Below are positions 1 through 5,307 of a stretch of 5,309 nucleotides of DNA, piece after piece. The translations under genes and the position numbers were made by a program. The DNA is taken from the NCBI GenBank assembly GCA_031263965.1, contig JAISES010000509.1, positions 1 through 5,309 of the forward strand. Reading direction: 5' to 3'. Origin of the DNA: Prevotella sp. (GTDB taxonomy: Bacteria; Bacteroidota; Bacteroidia; Bacteroidales; Dysgonomonadaceae). Numbering within the stretch: position 1 is the first letter of the stretch; every line of letters starts with the position of its first letter. The notes under the pieces were generated by a model. It did no database searches. It worked only from the letters and a program-made list of their open reading frames with translations, and had not been told where the DNA came from.

Positions 1-2
1 AG

Positions 3-104
3 CCACAGGGAGAAGACCCGGAAGAAAGTCGTTTTCGGCATGAGATGGAGTACAGGCAAAAGAATATAAACAGGAAAAATAATAAACAACTCAAATTAAG
101 ATAA
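3..104 (+). CDS. C-terminal end of an unidentified protein, possibly a relaxase (partial)
   Basis: An open frame enters from the left edge and ends at TAA 102-104, giving about 33 residues that are very rich in charged residues (DPEESRFRHEMEYRQKN, then an Asn/Lys/Arg-rich tail ending KLR). The stop lies five bases before the ATG of the next gene, so the two are probably co-transcribed. No domain is visible in this fragment. Bacteroidota mobilization relaxases often end in such basic tails and are often followed by a small membrane/coiled-coil protein. The relaxase suggestion is therefore an inference from context only. Another frame is also open to position 69, but it lacks the tight spacing to the next gene. 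Confidence 0.5.
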   Translation, partial: PQGEDPEESRFRHEMEYRQKNINRKNNKQLKLR

Positions 105-109
105 CAATT

Positions 110-784
110 ATGAACAACGAATTTGAAAATATACAGATAACACTGGACGGTTTTTCAGAAGTACTGTTCGAAATCAAAACAGAAGTCCAATCCCTGCAAA
201 AGGCAGACAACGGAGAATCAGCATTGAAAGCTGACCTGCTGAATAAAATAGTACAGACTATTAATGAATCGAAGAAAGGTATTACAGCGGAAGAATTAAA
301 GGCTTACAGTACAGCAGTAGTAGCAACGATGCGACAGTTACAGGATGAAGCCAACGATTCCTTTGCCCAGTTCCTCAATGAAAAAATATCAGAATTAGAG
401 AAGATAGCCAAACAACCGGGTATTGTCGAAAACAGATATTCTATTGATTTTAAGTCGAATAAAACTATTATTGTACTGATAATTATGGTTTTTATAATTC
501 TCGGTCTGTCCTATGTGATTGGTGAACAAAGAAGAAGCATCAGCCAATACAGGGACAATGATTTGAAATACAGGTATATCAAGATGCAGGGACAAACCGG
601 TAATCTCTATCGGTTGGAGCAGCAGTTCAAATACGGCGACAGTATCAAACTCATCCGCAAGCAGGTGGGGAAATACGAAGAGTTGGTGAAGGAACAGGCG
701 GAAAGGATGGAAAGAGTGAAGCGGGATAGTAAAGAAGCCGAGAGATTGCAGAAAGATGCGGAATCCTTGAAAAAGATCAAATAA
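110..784 (+). CDS. Single-pass membrane protein with coiled coils, probably in a mobilization operon
   Basis: This is a 224-residue protein of unknown function. Residues 1-100 are mostly helical and acidic/amphipathic, without cysteines. Residues about 120-137 (IIVLIIMVFIILGLSYVI) form one clear transmembrane segment, followed by RR. Residues about 165-224 are a highly charged Lys/Glu/Arg helix likely to form a coiled coil. There is no signal peptide at the N-terminus, so the protein should sit in the inner membrane as a single-pass protein with large soluble parts on both sides; its orientation is unclear. The ATG at 110 is chosen because it follows the preceding stop by five bases; there is no Shine-Dalgarno, as is usual in Bacteroidota. 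Its place directly after a basic-tailed protein suggests an accessory role in mobilization, for example tethering the relaxosome to the membrane. That role is inferred. Confidence 0.75.
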   Translation: MNNEFENIQITLDGFSEVLFEIKTEVQSLQKADNGESALKADLLNKIVQTINESKKGITAEELKAYSTAVVATMRQLQDEANDSFAQFLNEKISELEKIAKQPGIVENRYSIDFKSNKTIIVLIIMVFIILGLSYVIGEQRRSISQYRDNDLKYRYIKMQGQTGNLYRLEQQFKYGDSIKLIRKQVGKYEELVKEQAERMERVKRDSKEAERLQKDAESLKKIK

Positions 785-916
785 GTTGCTGAATTATAGC
801 GATATTTTCGACATGTGCAAATGTTTTGCTATTGTTTGTGGCGTAATTTTAATAGATAAAGCGATATTGCAAATAGAAAAAGAAAACATTGATTAAAAAA
901 TAATTGGGCTAACGCT

Positions 917-1048
917 CTTATTCTCACCTATTCGAAGTCTGGTAATTTCATCCGAGAATAGGTACGCGAAAGTTCACGCTTATAGAGCGTGAACTGTTCG
1001 TGCTTATTTGGATGGAACGGTTTACCAGAGCCGGAATAGGTTAATAGG
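917..1048 (+). ncRNA. Long imperfect hairpin of about 53 pairs (putative structured RNA or single-stranded DNA site)
   Basis: The left arm 917-980 pairs with the right arm 986-1048 around the loop TATAG. From the apex outward the helices are 971-980/986-995 (10 perfect pairs), 965-970/997-1002 (bulged G996), 956-962/1003-1009, 946-953/1010-1017, 938-945/1022-1029, 926-933/1034-1041 (8 perfect pairs) and 917-922/1043-1048. Interruptions are small: bulges at 963-964, 954-955 and 1018-1021, a 4x4 internal loop (934-937/1030-1033) and a small loop at 923-925/1042. Five non-Watson-Crick pairs are G-T on the + strand, against two A-C positions, so the + strand folds better as RNA. It could be the 3' UTR of the 110-784 operon, a small RNA, or a single-strand initiation or recombination hairpin. 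The fold is seen directly; the function is unknown. Confidence 0.55.
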
Positions 1049-1075
1049 CAATCACGAACAGTTTCACGCTTTTTT
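986..1075 (+). terminator. Alternative terminator-like hairpin with T6 tract
   Basis: The segment 986-1002 (AGCGTGAACTGTTCGTG) is complementary to 1053-1070 (CACGAACAGTTTCACGCT) over 17 pairs with a single extra T. The right side runs straight into six T (1070-1075), as expected for an intrinsic terminator of + strand transcripts. The loop of about 50 bases is long for a terminator. The same 986-1002 segment also pairs with 965-980, so this hairpin and the 917-1048 fold are mutually exclusive. It would end transcription coming from the 110-784 gene before it invades the convergent DUF1016 gene. Confidence 0.45.
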
Positions 1076-1128
1076 CATTTGCCGGAGTTTTAAGGGTTTG
1101 AGGCTATTAAACTCTTAGCTTTAAAAAA

Positions 1129-2256
1129 CTATTGGTTCAATTCCCTCTTCATAAAATCCTCAAATACTCTCTTTTTTGGCAGTTTGACAAGATACTTAGA
1201 AACAAATAGCTGGTCGTCCATTCCGGCAGTAGAATATTTGACAAGTGTATCGTCTTTGTCTGGGCAAAGTATTATACCGACAGGAGGATTATCTCCTTCC
1301 GACATTTCGTTGTCTTTGTAGTAATTCAAATACAGATTCATTTGACCTGCATCGGCATAATCATATTCATCTAATTTTAAATCGATCAAAACATTACATT
1401 TCAATACTTTATGATAAAATACTAAATCAATTCGATAGTGTTTATTGTTGAATGTGATTCGTTTTTGTCGTGCCTCAAAACAAAATCCGGTACCAAGTTC
1501 AATAAGAAACTCTTGCAAATGGTTTAGGATTTGCTGTTCCATATCCGATTCACTGTACTCCGCTTTTTCGTCCAAATTCAAAAATTCCAATATATACGGA
1601 TTCCTTATTACTTCTACGTTAGTAGCCGGTTTCAGGTTTTTAATTTTTGCAATAACGACTTCCTTGTTGGTTGACATAGCGGTTCTGAATGCCAGAGCAG
1701 TGTCGATAGCCCGACGTAATTCCCTGATATTCCAATTGTTTTTGATCGCTTCTACCTCATAGAAAAGCCTTTGCAGTTCATCATCAACACGTGTCAATTC
1801 TATAAAATGGGAATAGCTTAGCCTCGACAATAATAATTCCGGTGGTACATTCATACTGTCTTCCAATTTGGCTGACGCTGTCAGCCAAATGTTCAATCTC
1901 TCGGCAGAAACAGGAAGCCTGTCCGCATATTGAATATTTTGCAATTCGGCTGACAGTGTCAGCCATATTTGAGGATAGGTTTGGTAAAACAACCTGCATG
2001 TATTCAGACCTCTCCGATGCATACCTTTTATGTTTTTGTTTTTTAGCTTTTTGGCAATTTCCTCCAACAGTCCTGTGCCATACTTTGCCCTGTCTTCGCC
2101 GTTTTGCTCAAATTCTATGATGTAACAGCCTATAAGCCAGTTACGAACTGTCAAGTTGTAATTGATCGCTCTTGCTGTATTATCCTGTAATATGCAATGT
2201 GTCTGATAAATGTTATTCACCAGTTCTTCAAAATTGTTTTTTCTTATCAATGACAT
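1129..2256 (-). CDS. DUF1016/YhcG-family PDDEXK nuclease
   Basis: This 375-residue protein has the two-part layout of the DUF1016 (YhcG) family. Residues about 20-95 are the DUF1016_N region, seen in NYNLTVRNWLIGCYI, in RAKYGTGLLEEIAKKL and in the LNTCRLFYQTYPQI end. A linker (about 97-135) carries repeated T/V-x-S-A-E/K motifs. Residues about 138-360 are the nuclease-type domain (LLLSRLSYSHFIEL, LFYEVEAIKNNWNIREL). The PD-(D/E)xK core is visible as D277 in YRIDLVFYH, then D292-x-K294 in IDLKL, with Q305 in GQMNLYL and the family stretch PVGIILCPDKDD. Length and motifs are complete, so it should be active. Its target is not known; the family is frequent on mobile elements and near restriction or defence genes. 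ATG 2254-2256 lies 56 bases after the integrase stop, with a possible promoter between. It is probably cargo of the element. Confidence 0.88.
   Translation of the reverse strand: MSLIRKNNFEELVNNIYQTHCILQDNTARAINYNLTVRNWLIGCYIIEFEQNGEDRAKYGTGLLEEIAKKLKNKNIKGMHRRGLNTCRLFYQTYPQIWLTLSAELQNIQYADRLPVSAERLNIWLTASAKLEDSMNVPPELLLSRLSYSHFIELTRVDDELQRLFYEVEAIKNNWNIRELRRAIDTALAFRTAMSTNKEVVIAKIKNLKPATNVEVIRNPYILEFLNLDEKAEYSESDMEQQILNHLQEFLIELGTGFCFEARQKRITFNNKHYRIDLVFYHKVLKCNVLIDLKLDEYDYADAGQMNLYLNYYKDNEMSEGDNPPVGIILCPDKDDTLVKYSTAGMDDQLFVSKYLVKLPKKRVFEDFMKRELNQ
1864..1968. repeat. Two in-frame palindromic 27-bp repeats inside the DUF1016 gene
   Basis: The 27-bp units at 1864-1890 and 1942-1968 match at 23 positions and lie exactly 78 bp (26 codons) apart. 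Each is a palindrome. The first has 11-bp perfect arms (1866-1876/1880-1890, core GGCTGAC-GTCAGCC); the second has 8-bp perfect arms around one base (1948-1955/1957-1964). They encode IWLTLSAEL (from residue 97) and IWLTASAKL (from residue 123) in the linker between the two domains. A weaker half copy at 1900-1911 encodes VSAE. Because the units are palindromic, the opposite strand reads the same LTxSA motif. Confidence 0.8.
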
Positions 2257-2282
2257 GGCAATCTATTTCTGATTATCAACAA

Positions 2283-2290
2283 CAAAATTA
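2283..2290 (-). promoter_or_regulatory. Possible promoter -7 element for the DUF1016 gene
   Basis: On the minus strand the gap between integrase and DUF1016 contains TAATTTTG, an exact match to the Bacteroides -7 consensus TAnnTTTG, 26 bases before the start codon. No convincing TTTG lies at the usual 19-21 bp upstream. The gene may therefore have its own weak promoter, or only be read through from the integrase. Confidence 0.35.
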
Positions 2291-2312
2291 CAATAAATAT
2301 CCGGTAAACCTA

Positions 2313-3476
2313 TCAATCCGTCAGCCCATCCAGTTTATCGACTGCATCCCGTTTGCTTTTGTCAATGACTTTTGCGTAAATCTGGGTGGTCTTTATGTCC
2401 GCATGCCCCAAAATCTTACTAACCGTTTCAATCGGAACTTCAAGGCTCAGCAACAGGGTCGCCGCCGTATGTCTGGCCACGTGGAAGCTGACTTTCTTCT
2501 CTATCCCTGCCGCTATTGCCCACGTTTTGATAATGCTGTTCTCGTATCCGCCACTGCGAATATTATACACTAAATCACTATCCGATGCGGTTCCCCGTTC
2601 TGGCATAAACTTTATCGCTTCTTTGCCTATAGGCAGATTTTCCCATTTTTTAGTTTTCTTCTGTGTGTAGCTTATAAATGTATTTCCGTTACTGTCTTTT
2701 TTAAGTTTGCCCCATGTCAACGCCTTTATGTCGCTGAACCGTAAACCTGTGAAGCAGGAGAACAGGAAAGCGTTCCGTATATCGTCATAGTAGCAGGGGG
2801 TATCAATCAATTTCCGCACCTCGTCAATGGTCAGGTAACATACTTCCCTGCTCCGGTTTTTGGGCAGTTCTTCCGGCTTTATCTGTAATAACGGATTGGA
2901 TACGATGATTTCATCTGAAATAGCCATATTAAGAACCGAGGACAAACGTTTGATATACTGTCGTTGTGTGGTTTCATCCAATGGACGGTCATTTAACTTG
3001 CTTTTGGCTGTTTTCATGTACTCAATAAAATCCATGCAGTATTTCCGGTCTACATGCTTGAATATGGTTTTATCTCCGCTAAATTTTTTCAGGTGATACG
3101 CTAAAGCCATATAAAACTGGTAACTTCCCCTCAATTCGCCACCTGCTAAATCCCTTTTCTTTTCCGCAATCTTTTCGACGTATTCAACAAGATAGGCCTT
3201 GGCTTTTACTCCCCCAAAAGAGAAACCATGTATGTTATTCTGGAGTTCGACTATCTTTTGAGACTTGATGGCATTGGCAAGTTTCAGGGTTTCCTTATTC
3301 GCTTCTTTGTTTGCTACCGAAGTTTCGGGAACCAGATATAGTTTAAGGAACTCGTATTCTCTTTTCCCATTGTAGTAATAATCCAGATAAATGGACTGGT
3401 TGCCGTTGTTGAGAGCCTTGTATCGTATCCGTATCGGCTCCTTTACTTTTGCCTGCTTCCTGATTTTGTTACCCAT
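2313..3476 (-). CDS. Tyrosine recombinase (site-specific integrase) of a mobile element
   Basis: This 387-residue protein is full length for Bacteroidota element integrases. Residues about 15-85 resemble the N-terminal arm-type DNA-binding region (IRYKALNNGNQSIYLDYYYNG). Residues about 95-195 are the SAM-like core-binding domain (ETTQRQYIKRLSSVLNMAI, ISDEIIVSNPL). Residues about 210-385 are the catalytic domain. The catalytic residues are all present: R246 (TGLRFSD), K274 (TQKKTKK), H332 and R335 (FHVARH), H358 (LGHAD) and the nucleophile Y367 (TTQIYAKV). It would cut and rejoin attachment sites through a 3'-phosphotyrosine to integrate and excise the element. ATG 3474-3476 lies about 24 bases after the predicted transcription start of a consensus promoter. 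The GTAACAA repeats upstream, one of which overlaps codons 2-4, suggest autoregulation or that the attachment region lies there. Confidence 0.93.
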   Translation of the reverse strand: MGNKIRKQAKVKEPIRIRYKALNNGNQSIYLDYYYNGKREYEFLKLYLVPETSVANKEANKETLKLANAIKSQKIVELQNNIHGFSFGGVKAKAYLVEYVEKIAEKKRDLAGGELRGSYQFYMALAYHLKKFSGDKTIFKHVDRKYCMDFIEYMKTAKSKLNDRPLDETTQRQYIKRLSSVLNMAISDEIIVSNPLLQIKPEELPKNRSREVCYLTIDEVRKLIDTPCYYDDIRNAFLFSCFTGLRFSDIKALTWGKLKKDSNGNTFISYTQKKTKKWENLPIGKEAIKFMPERGTASDSDLVYNIRSGGYENSIIKTWAIAAGIEKKVSFHVARHTAATLLLSLEVPIETVSKILGHADIKTTQIYAKVIDKSKRDAVDKLDGLTD

Positions 3477-3505
3477 ACTCTATACTTGTTATATTAAACA
3501 TGATG

Positions 3506-3536
3506 CAAAGGTAGAAACTAAGATTGAGACGGCAAA
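3506..3536 (-). promoter_or_regulatory. Integrase promoter, Bacteroides-type
   Basis: Read on the minus strand, TTTG (3533-3536) is followed by a 19-bp spacer and TACCTTTG (3506-3513). This fits the Bacteroidota housekeeping consensus of TTTG at -33 and TAnnTTTG at -7 exactly. Transcription would start near 3499-3500, leaving a leader of about 24 bases before the integrase ATG. No Shine-Dalgarno is present in the leader. Confidence 0.72.
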
Positions 3537-3552
3537 GAAAACAGGCCATAAA

Positions 3553-3592
3553 GTAACAAAACAATTCGATTTGAGTAACAATAAGGTAACAA
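3553..3592 (+). repeat. Three phased GTAACAA direct repeats upstream of the integrase
   Basis: GTAACAA occurs at 3553-3559, 3575-3581 and 3586-3592, with starts 22 and 11 bases apart. The copies therefore fall on the same face of the helix. A fourth copy in inverse orientation lies at 3466-3472 over codons 2-4 of the integrase. The inverse copy and the 3585-3593 copy share the 9-mer GGTAACAAA. The copies bracket the integrase promoter. They resemble arm-type sites for an integrase or sites for an excisionase or repressor; which protein binds is not known. Confidence 0.5.
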
Positions 3593-3761
3593 ATATATGA
3601 AAAACAATAGTCGTTGAAGAGAAATGATGTCAAGAAAGAGAAGATGAAAATATCATAATAAAATAACTGTAATACAGTATATTATATTCTATTTATTGGA
3701 TTATTGTTTGATTTTATTTTTCAATTATTTTATTTTATTGCTTTCTTCCCTAATAAGCTAT

Positions 3762-3778
3762 GGCTTTTTTGAAAAGCC
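3762..3778 (-). terminator. Small hairpin after the primase gene, possible terminator
   Basis: GGCTTTT (minus strand) pairs with AAAAGCC around a 3-nt loop, 21 bases past the primase stop. A flanking AGCTA/TAGCT pair (3756-3760/3787-3791) could lengthen it. No T tract follows on the minus strand, so its strength as an intrinsic terminator is doubtful. Confidence 0.3.
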
Positions 3779-3799
3779 TTGTGGGGTAGCTACGACAGA

Positions 3800-4759
3800 T
3801 TACATTTTCAGCCCCTTGTTTTTCCTTTTGGGTAGTTGCAGTGTAGGCTTTGCAACCTTATCATGCTCGGCAATTTTCGTTCGGTTTTTACTGCAAAGAA
3901 AATCATTCAGGTCTTTGTGTTCGGAATAATGGCGTGAAGTATCACGGACACGTAAGCCGAATTCTTTTTCCAGTTCTTTGTATGCCGTTTTTCCTGCCGT
4001 ATCATTGTCCAGAAAACAATGTATCTTTTCATACCCTACTAACTGGCGCATCGCTTTCGGCAGATTGACTGTCGAGTTCAGAACAATATAATCATGCCAA
4101 ACTGAACATGGGAACTGCGGATTCTGATTCTTTCTAAGGGTTAGAAAAGAAAGATAGTCTATAAAACCCTCAAAAAGATAGCACGCTTCTTTCTTCTCTG
4201 TTTGCTGTATATAAGAAATGTCTTTGGGAGCAATGCAACCTTTGAAATAAGGGTTGCGGATTTCATACCCTCCCGATTGATTCCGAAAGCCAATACCATA
4301 ATAGGGTTTGTCATTTACGGTATAGTTGATTTCTTGGCATTGTTGTTTGGCTATGTCAGTATCTATACCACGTTTATTTAGGTAATCAAGCAAAGCGGGT
4401 GTATTCAGTTCAGCTATGTTTGTTATCTGCATGGTTCCCCGCTCTTTTTCATACATAGGAGTATTATTCCCATGAAAAGAATAATAGGGCGCTCCTGACA
4501 GCTTTTGTTCCAACAGGCGCATTGCTTCGCCATTGGTGCAGTTTTCCATTCGCATAACGAGGTCGATAAGCGTTCCGCCCTCGTTGCTTCCGAAGTCTAT
4601 CCATAAATTTTTGTCGTAATCGACTTTCATGCTGGCATCTTTATCTTCCCTAAACGGAGAATGATACATGCCATAATAACCTTTGTCTTTTGTTGGGTGG
4701 ATACCCATTCCTGCCAAATAATCCTTAATCGGATATTGGTTCATTATTTTATAATTCAT
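3800..4759 (-). CDS. TOPRIM primase-like protein with degenerate zinc-finger domain
   Basis: This 319-residue protein has the layout of DnaG-type primase-like proteins of Bacteroidota mobile elements. Residues about 10-85 correspond to the CHC2 zinc-binding region (YHSPFREDKDASMKVD, then LWIDFGSNEGGTLIDLV). The cysteines that bind zinc in DnaG are missing, so only the fold appears kept. Residues about 190-290 are a TOPRIM domain with the Mg-binding acids E197 (LFEGFIDYL), D251 and D253 (CFLDNDTAGK), and the later HKDLNDFL. The C-terminus is basic (LPKRKNKGLKM). No helicase domain is attached. It probably makes primers for element replication or for the complementary strand after transfer; this follows from the family and is not shown here. 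ATG 4757-4759 is used; a second in-frame Met lies at residue 6. The upstream spacer is rich in repeats. Confidence 0.85.
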   Translation of the reverse strand: MNYKIMNQYPIKDYLAGMGIHPTKDKGYYGMYHSPFREDKDASMKVDYDKNLWIDFGSNEGGTLIDLVMRMENCTNGEAMRLLEQKLSGAPYYSFHGNNTPMYEKERGTMQITNIAELNTPALLDYLNKRGIDTDIAKQQCQEINYTVNDKPYYGIGFRNQSGGYEIRNPYFKGCIAPKDISYIQQTEKKEACYLFEGFIDYLSFLTLRKNQNPQFPCSVWHDYIVLNSTVNLPKAMRQLVGYEKIHCFLDNDTAGKTAYKELEKEFGLRVRDTSRHYSEHKDLNDFLCSKNRTKIAEHDKVAKPTLQLPKRKNKGLKM

Positions 4760-4820
4760 GATTCTAATTTTTAAAAGATTACTTTTTCTTTCACGGGGAA
4801 AGTCTGTTCCGCGAAATACA

Positions 4821-4937
4821 ACTTTACTTTAAGATGTGTATATAGGATACAAGGTAAAGCAAAGTGCTTCCACCTATCTTCCTGTCGGAAGCTTTACTTT
4901 ACCCTATTATCTATGCACCCGAAGTAATGTAAAGTGC
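4821..4937. repeat. TAAAG/CTTTA repeats and hairpin upstream of the primase gene
   Basis: The 180-bp spacer (4760-4939) holds four related blocks. CTTTACTTTA lies at 4822-4831 and again at 4892-4901. GGTAAAGCAAAG is at 4853-4864 and GTAAAGTGC at 4929-4937; AAAGTGCTT itself recurs at 4861-4869 and 4931-4939. Orientation alternates, and same-direction copies are about 70-75 bp apart. The two central blocks pair as a hairpin (4853-4871/4887-4903, one mismatch and a two-base bulge, 15-nt loop). This could be an origin, a primase or initiator binding region, or an operator with an RNA stem in the leader. No match to the TAnnTTTG promoter is seen here. Confidence 0.5.
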
Positions 4938-4939
4938 TT

Positions 4940-5215
4940 TTAGTAGTTGAATTGGGGATTGAACTTGTATTTTCGGGTGGTGTCTTTTATTATCATCCGC
5001 TTGTTTTCAAGAAATTTCTTCAATTTGCCCAGTTTATTTTCTCCGTATTCGCACCCGATAGTTGCATATCCTTGTTTGAGCGCATTCATCAGGTCTCTGT
5101 AGCCGTATGCTTCTGCTTCGGAGAATGTTGCTTCCAATGCTTGCCTGTGCTGTTCCTCCTTCAATTCGGAATAGCTGAAATGTTGGGACTCAGGGCAAAC
5201 GCATGAAATTTTCAA
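4940..5215 (-). CDS. Small hypothetical protein, possibly winged-helix, TTG start
   Basis: This 91-residue protein is not recognised. Residues 13-32 (FSYSELKEEQHRQALEATFS) and 39-48 look helical. Residues 58-72 (YGENKLGKLKKFLEN) followed by KRMIIKDTTRKYKFNP read like a recognition helix plus a beta wing, as in winged-helix domains at the ends of replication or primase-associated proteins. That reading is tentative. No in-frame ATG lies between the upstream stop and the body of the frame. The first usable start is TTG 5213-5215, whose last two bases form part of the stop of the preceding gene (TTGA overlap), which suggests translational coupling. It may instead be the detached C-terminus of that gene. 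It lies 180 bp upstream of the primase gene. Confidence 0.55.
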   Translation of the reverse strand: MKISCVCPESQHFSYSELKEEQHRQALEATFSEAEAYGYRDLMNALKQGYATIGCEYGENKLGKLKKFLENKRMIIKDTTRKYKFNPQFNY

Positions 5216-5307
5216 TCGGGCATTATGTTCAACATCTCTCTAAGGCATTTGTCCGACCATCCACCCATTTTTCTCTTAGTTTTGATAGATGGTTGTTTCT
5301 TTTTATC
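5212..5307 (-). CDS. C-terminal end of an unidentified protein (partial)
   Basis: An open frame entering from the right edge on the minus strand gives 31 residues, basic at first (DKKKQPSIKTKRK) and ending MGGWSDKCLREMLNIMPD, with TGA at 5212-5214. It overlaps the TTG start of the next gene by two bases. No domain can be assigned. In related Bacteroidota elements a helicase- or DUF3987-type protein often precedes the TOPRIM gene, but nothing visible here confirms that. Another minus frame is also open at the edge, but it stops about 20 bases earlier without such an overlap. Confidence 0.45.
   Translation of the reverse strand, partial: DKKKQPSIKTKRKMGGWSDKCLREMLNIMPD

Larger units (their letters stand above)
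785..1128. other. Gene-free stretch between convergent operons
   Basis: These 344 bases separate the + strand operon ending at 784 from the leftward DUF1016 gene ending at 1129. The first 130 bases are AT-rich with no clear gene; a 9-bp direct repeat AGCGATATT occurs at 798-806 and 860-868. The centre (917-1075) is the long hairpin and its alternative partner, annotated separately. The last part (1085-1114) contains a weak GAGTTT/AAACTC stem that could help end transcription in either direction. No tRNA or long open frame is seen. Confidence 0.7.
3477..3799. other. AT-rich spacer between primase and integrase
   Basis: This 323-bp gene-free stretch holds, from right to left, a small hairpin just after the primase gene, a very AT-rich tract (about 3640-3745), a 13-bp dyad ACTGTAATACAGT at 3666-3678 that could be an operator, the GTAACAA repeats, and the integrase promoter. 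Its position just upstream of an integrase gene is where the attachment site of many Bacteroidota elements lies. No partner att copy can be seen in the window. Confidence 0.55.

Noticed and set aside
813..896. A 27-codon + strand frame (MCKCFAIVCGVILIDKAIL...) after the 110-784 gene.
   Set aside because: Hydrophobic middle is suggestive, but frames this short are expected by chance in AT-rich DNA and no promoter or start signal supports it.
907..1048. The long hairpin as an integron attC site of a DUF1016 gene cassette.
   Set aside because: The position after the 3' end of the gene fits, but the required RYYYAAC and GTTRRRY ends are not present (GGCTAAC and GTTAATA each miss a position and do not pair with each other), and no integron integrase is seen.
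917..1075. The long hairpin as a retron msr/msd RNA.
   Set aside because: No reverse transcriptase is encoded on either side within the window, and the branching-G a1/a2 arrangement cannot be made out.
1842..2120. A + strand frame containing WLTLSAK and RLTVSA motifs like those of DUF1016 proteins.
   Set aside because: It is the antisense of the DUF1016 gene; the motif appears on both strands only because the underlying DNA repeats are palindromic.
3553..3592. The GTAACAA repeats as a CRISPR array.
   Set aside because: Units are only 7 bp and spacings 11-22 bp, with no cas genes; protein-binding sites fit better.
3696..3929. A + strand frame with a hydrophobic start, opposite the end of the primase gene.
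   Set aside because: It arises from the AT-rich tract and from the antisense of the conserved primase tail; no supporting start signal or motif.
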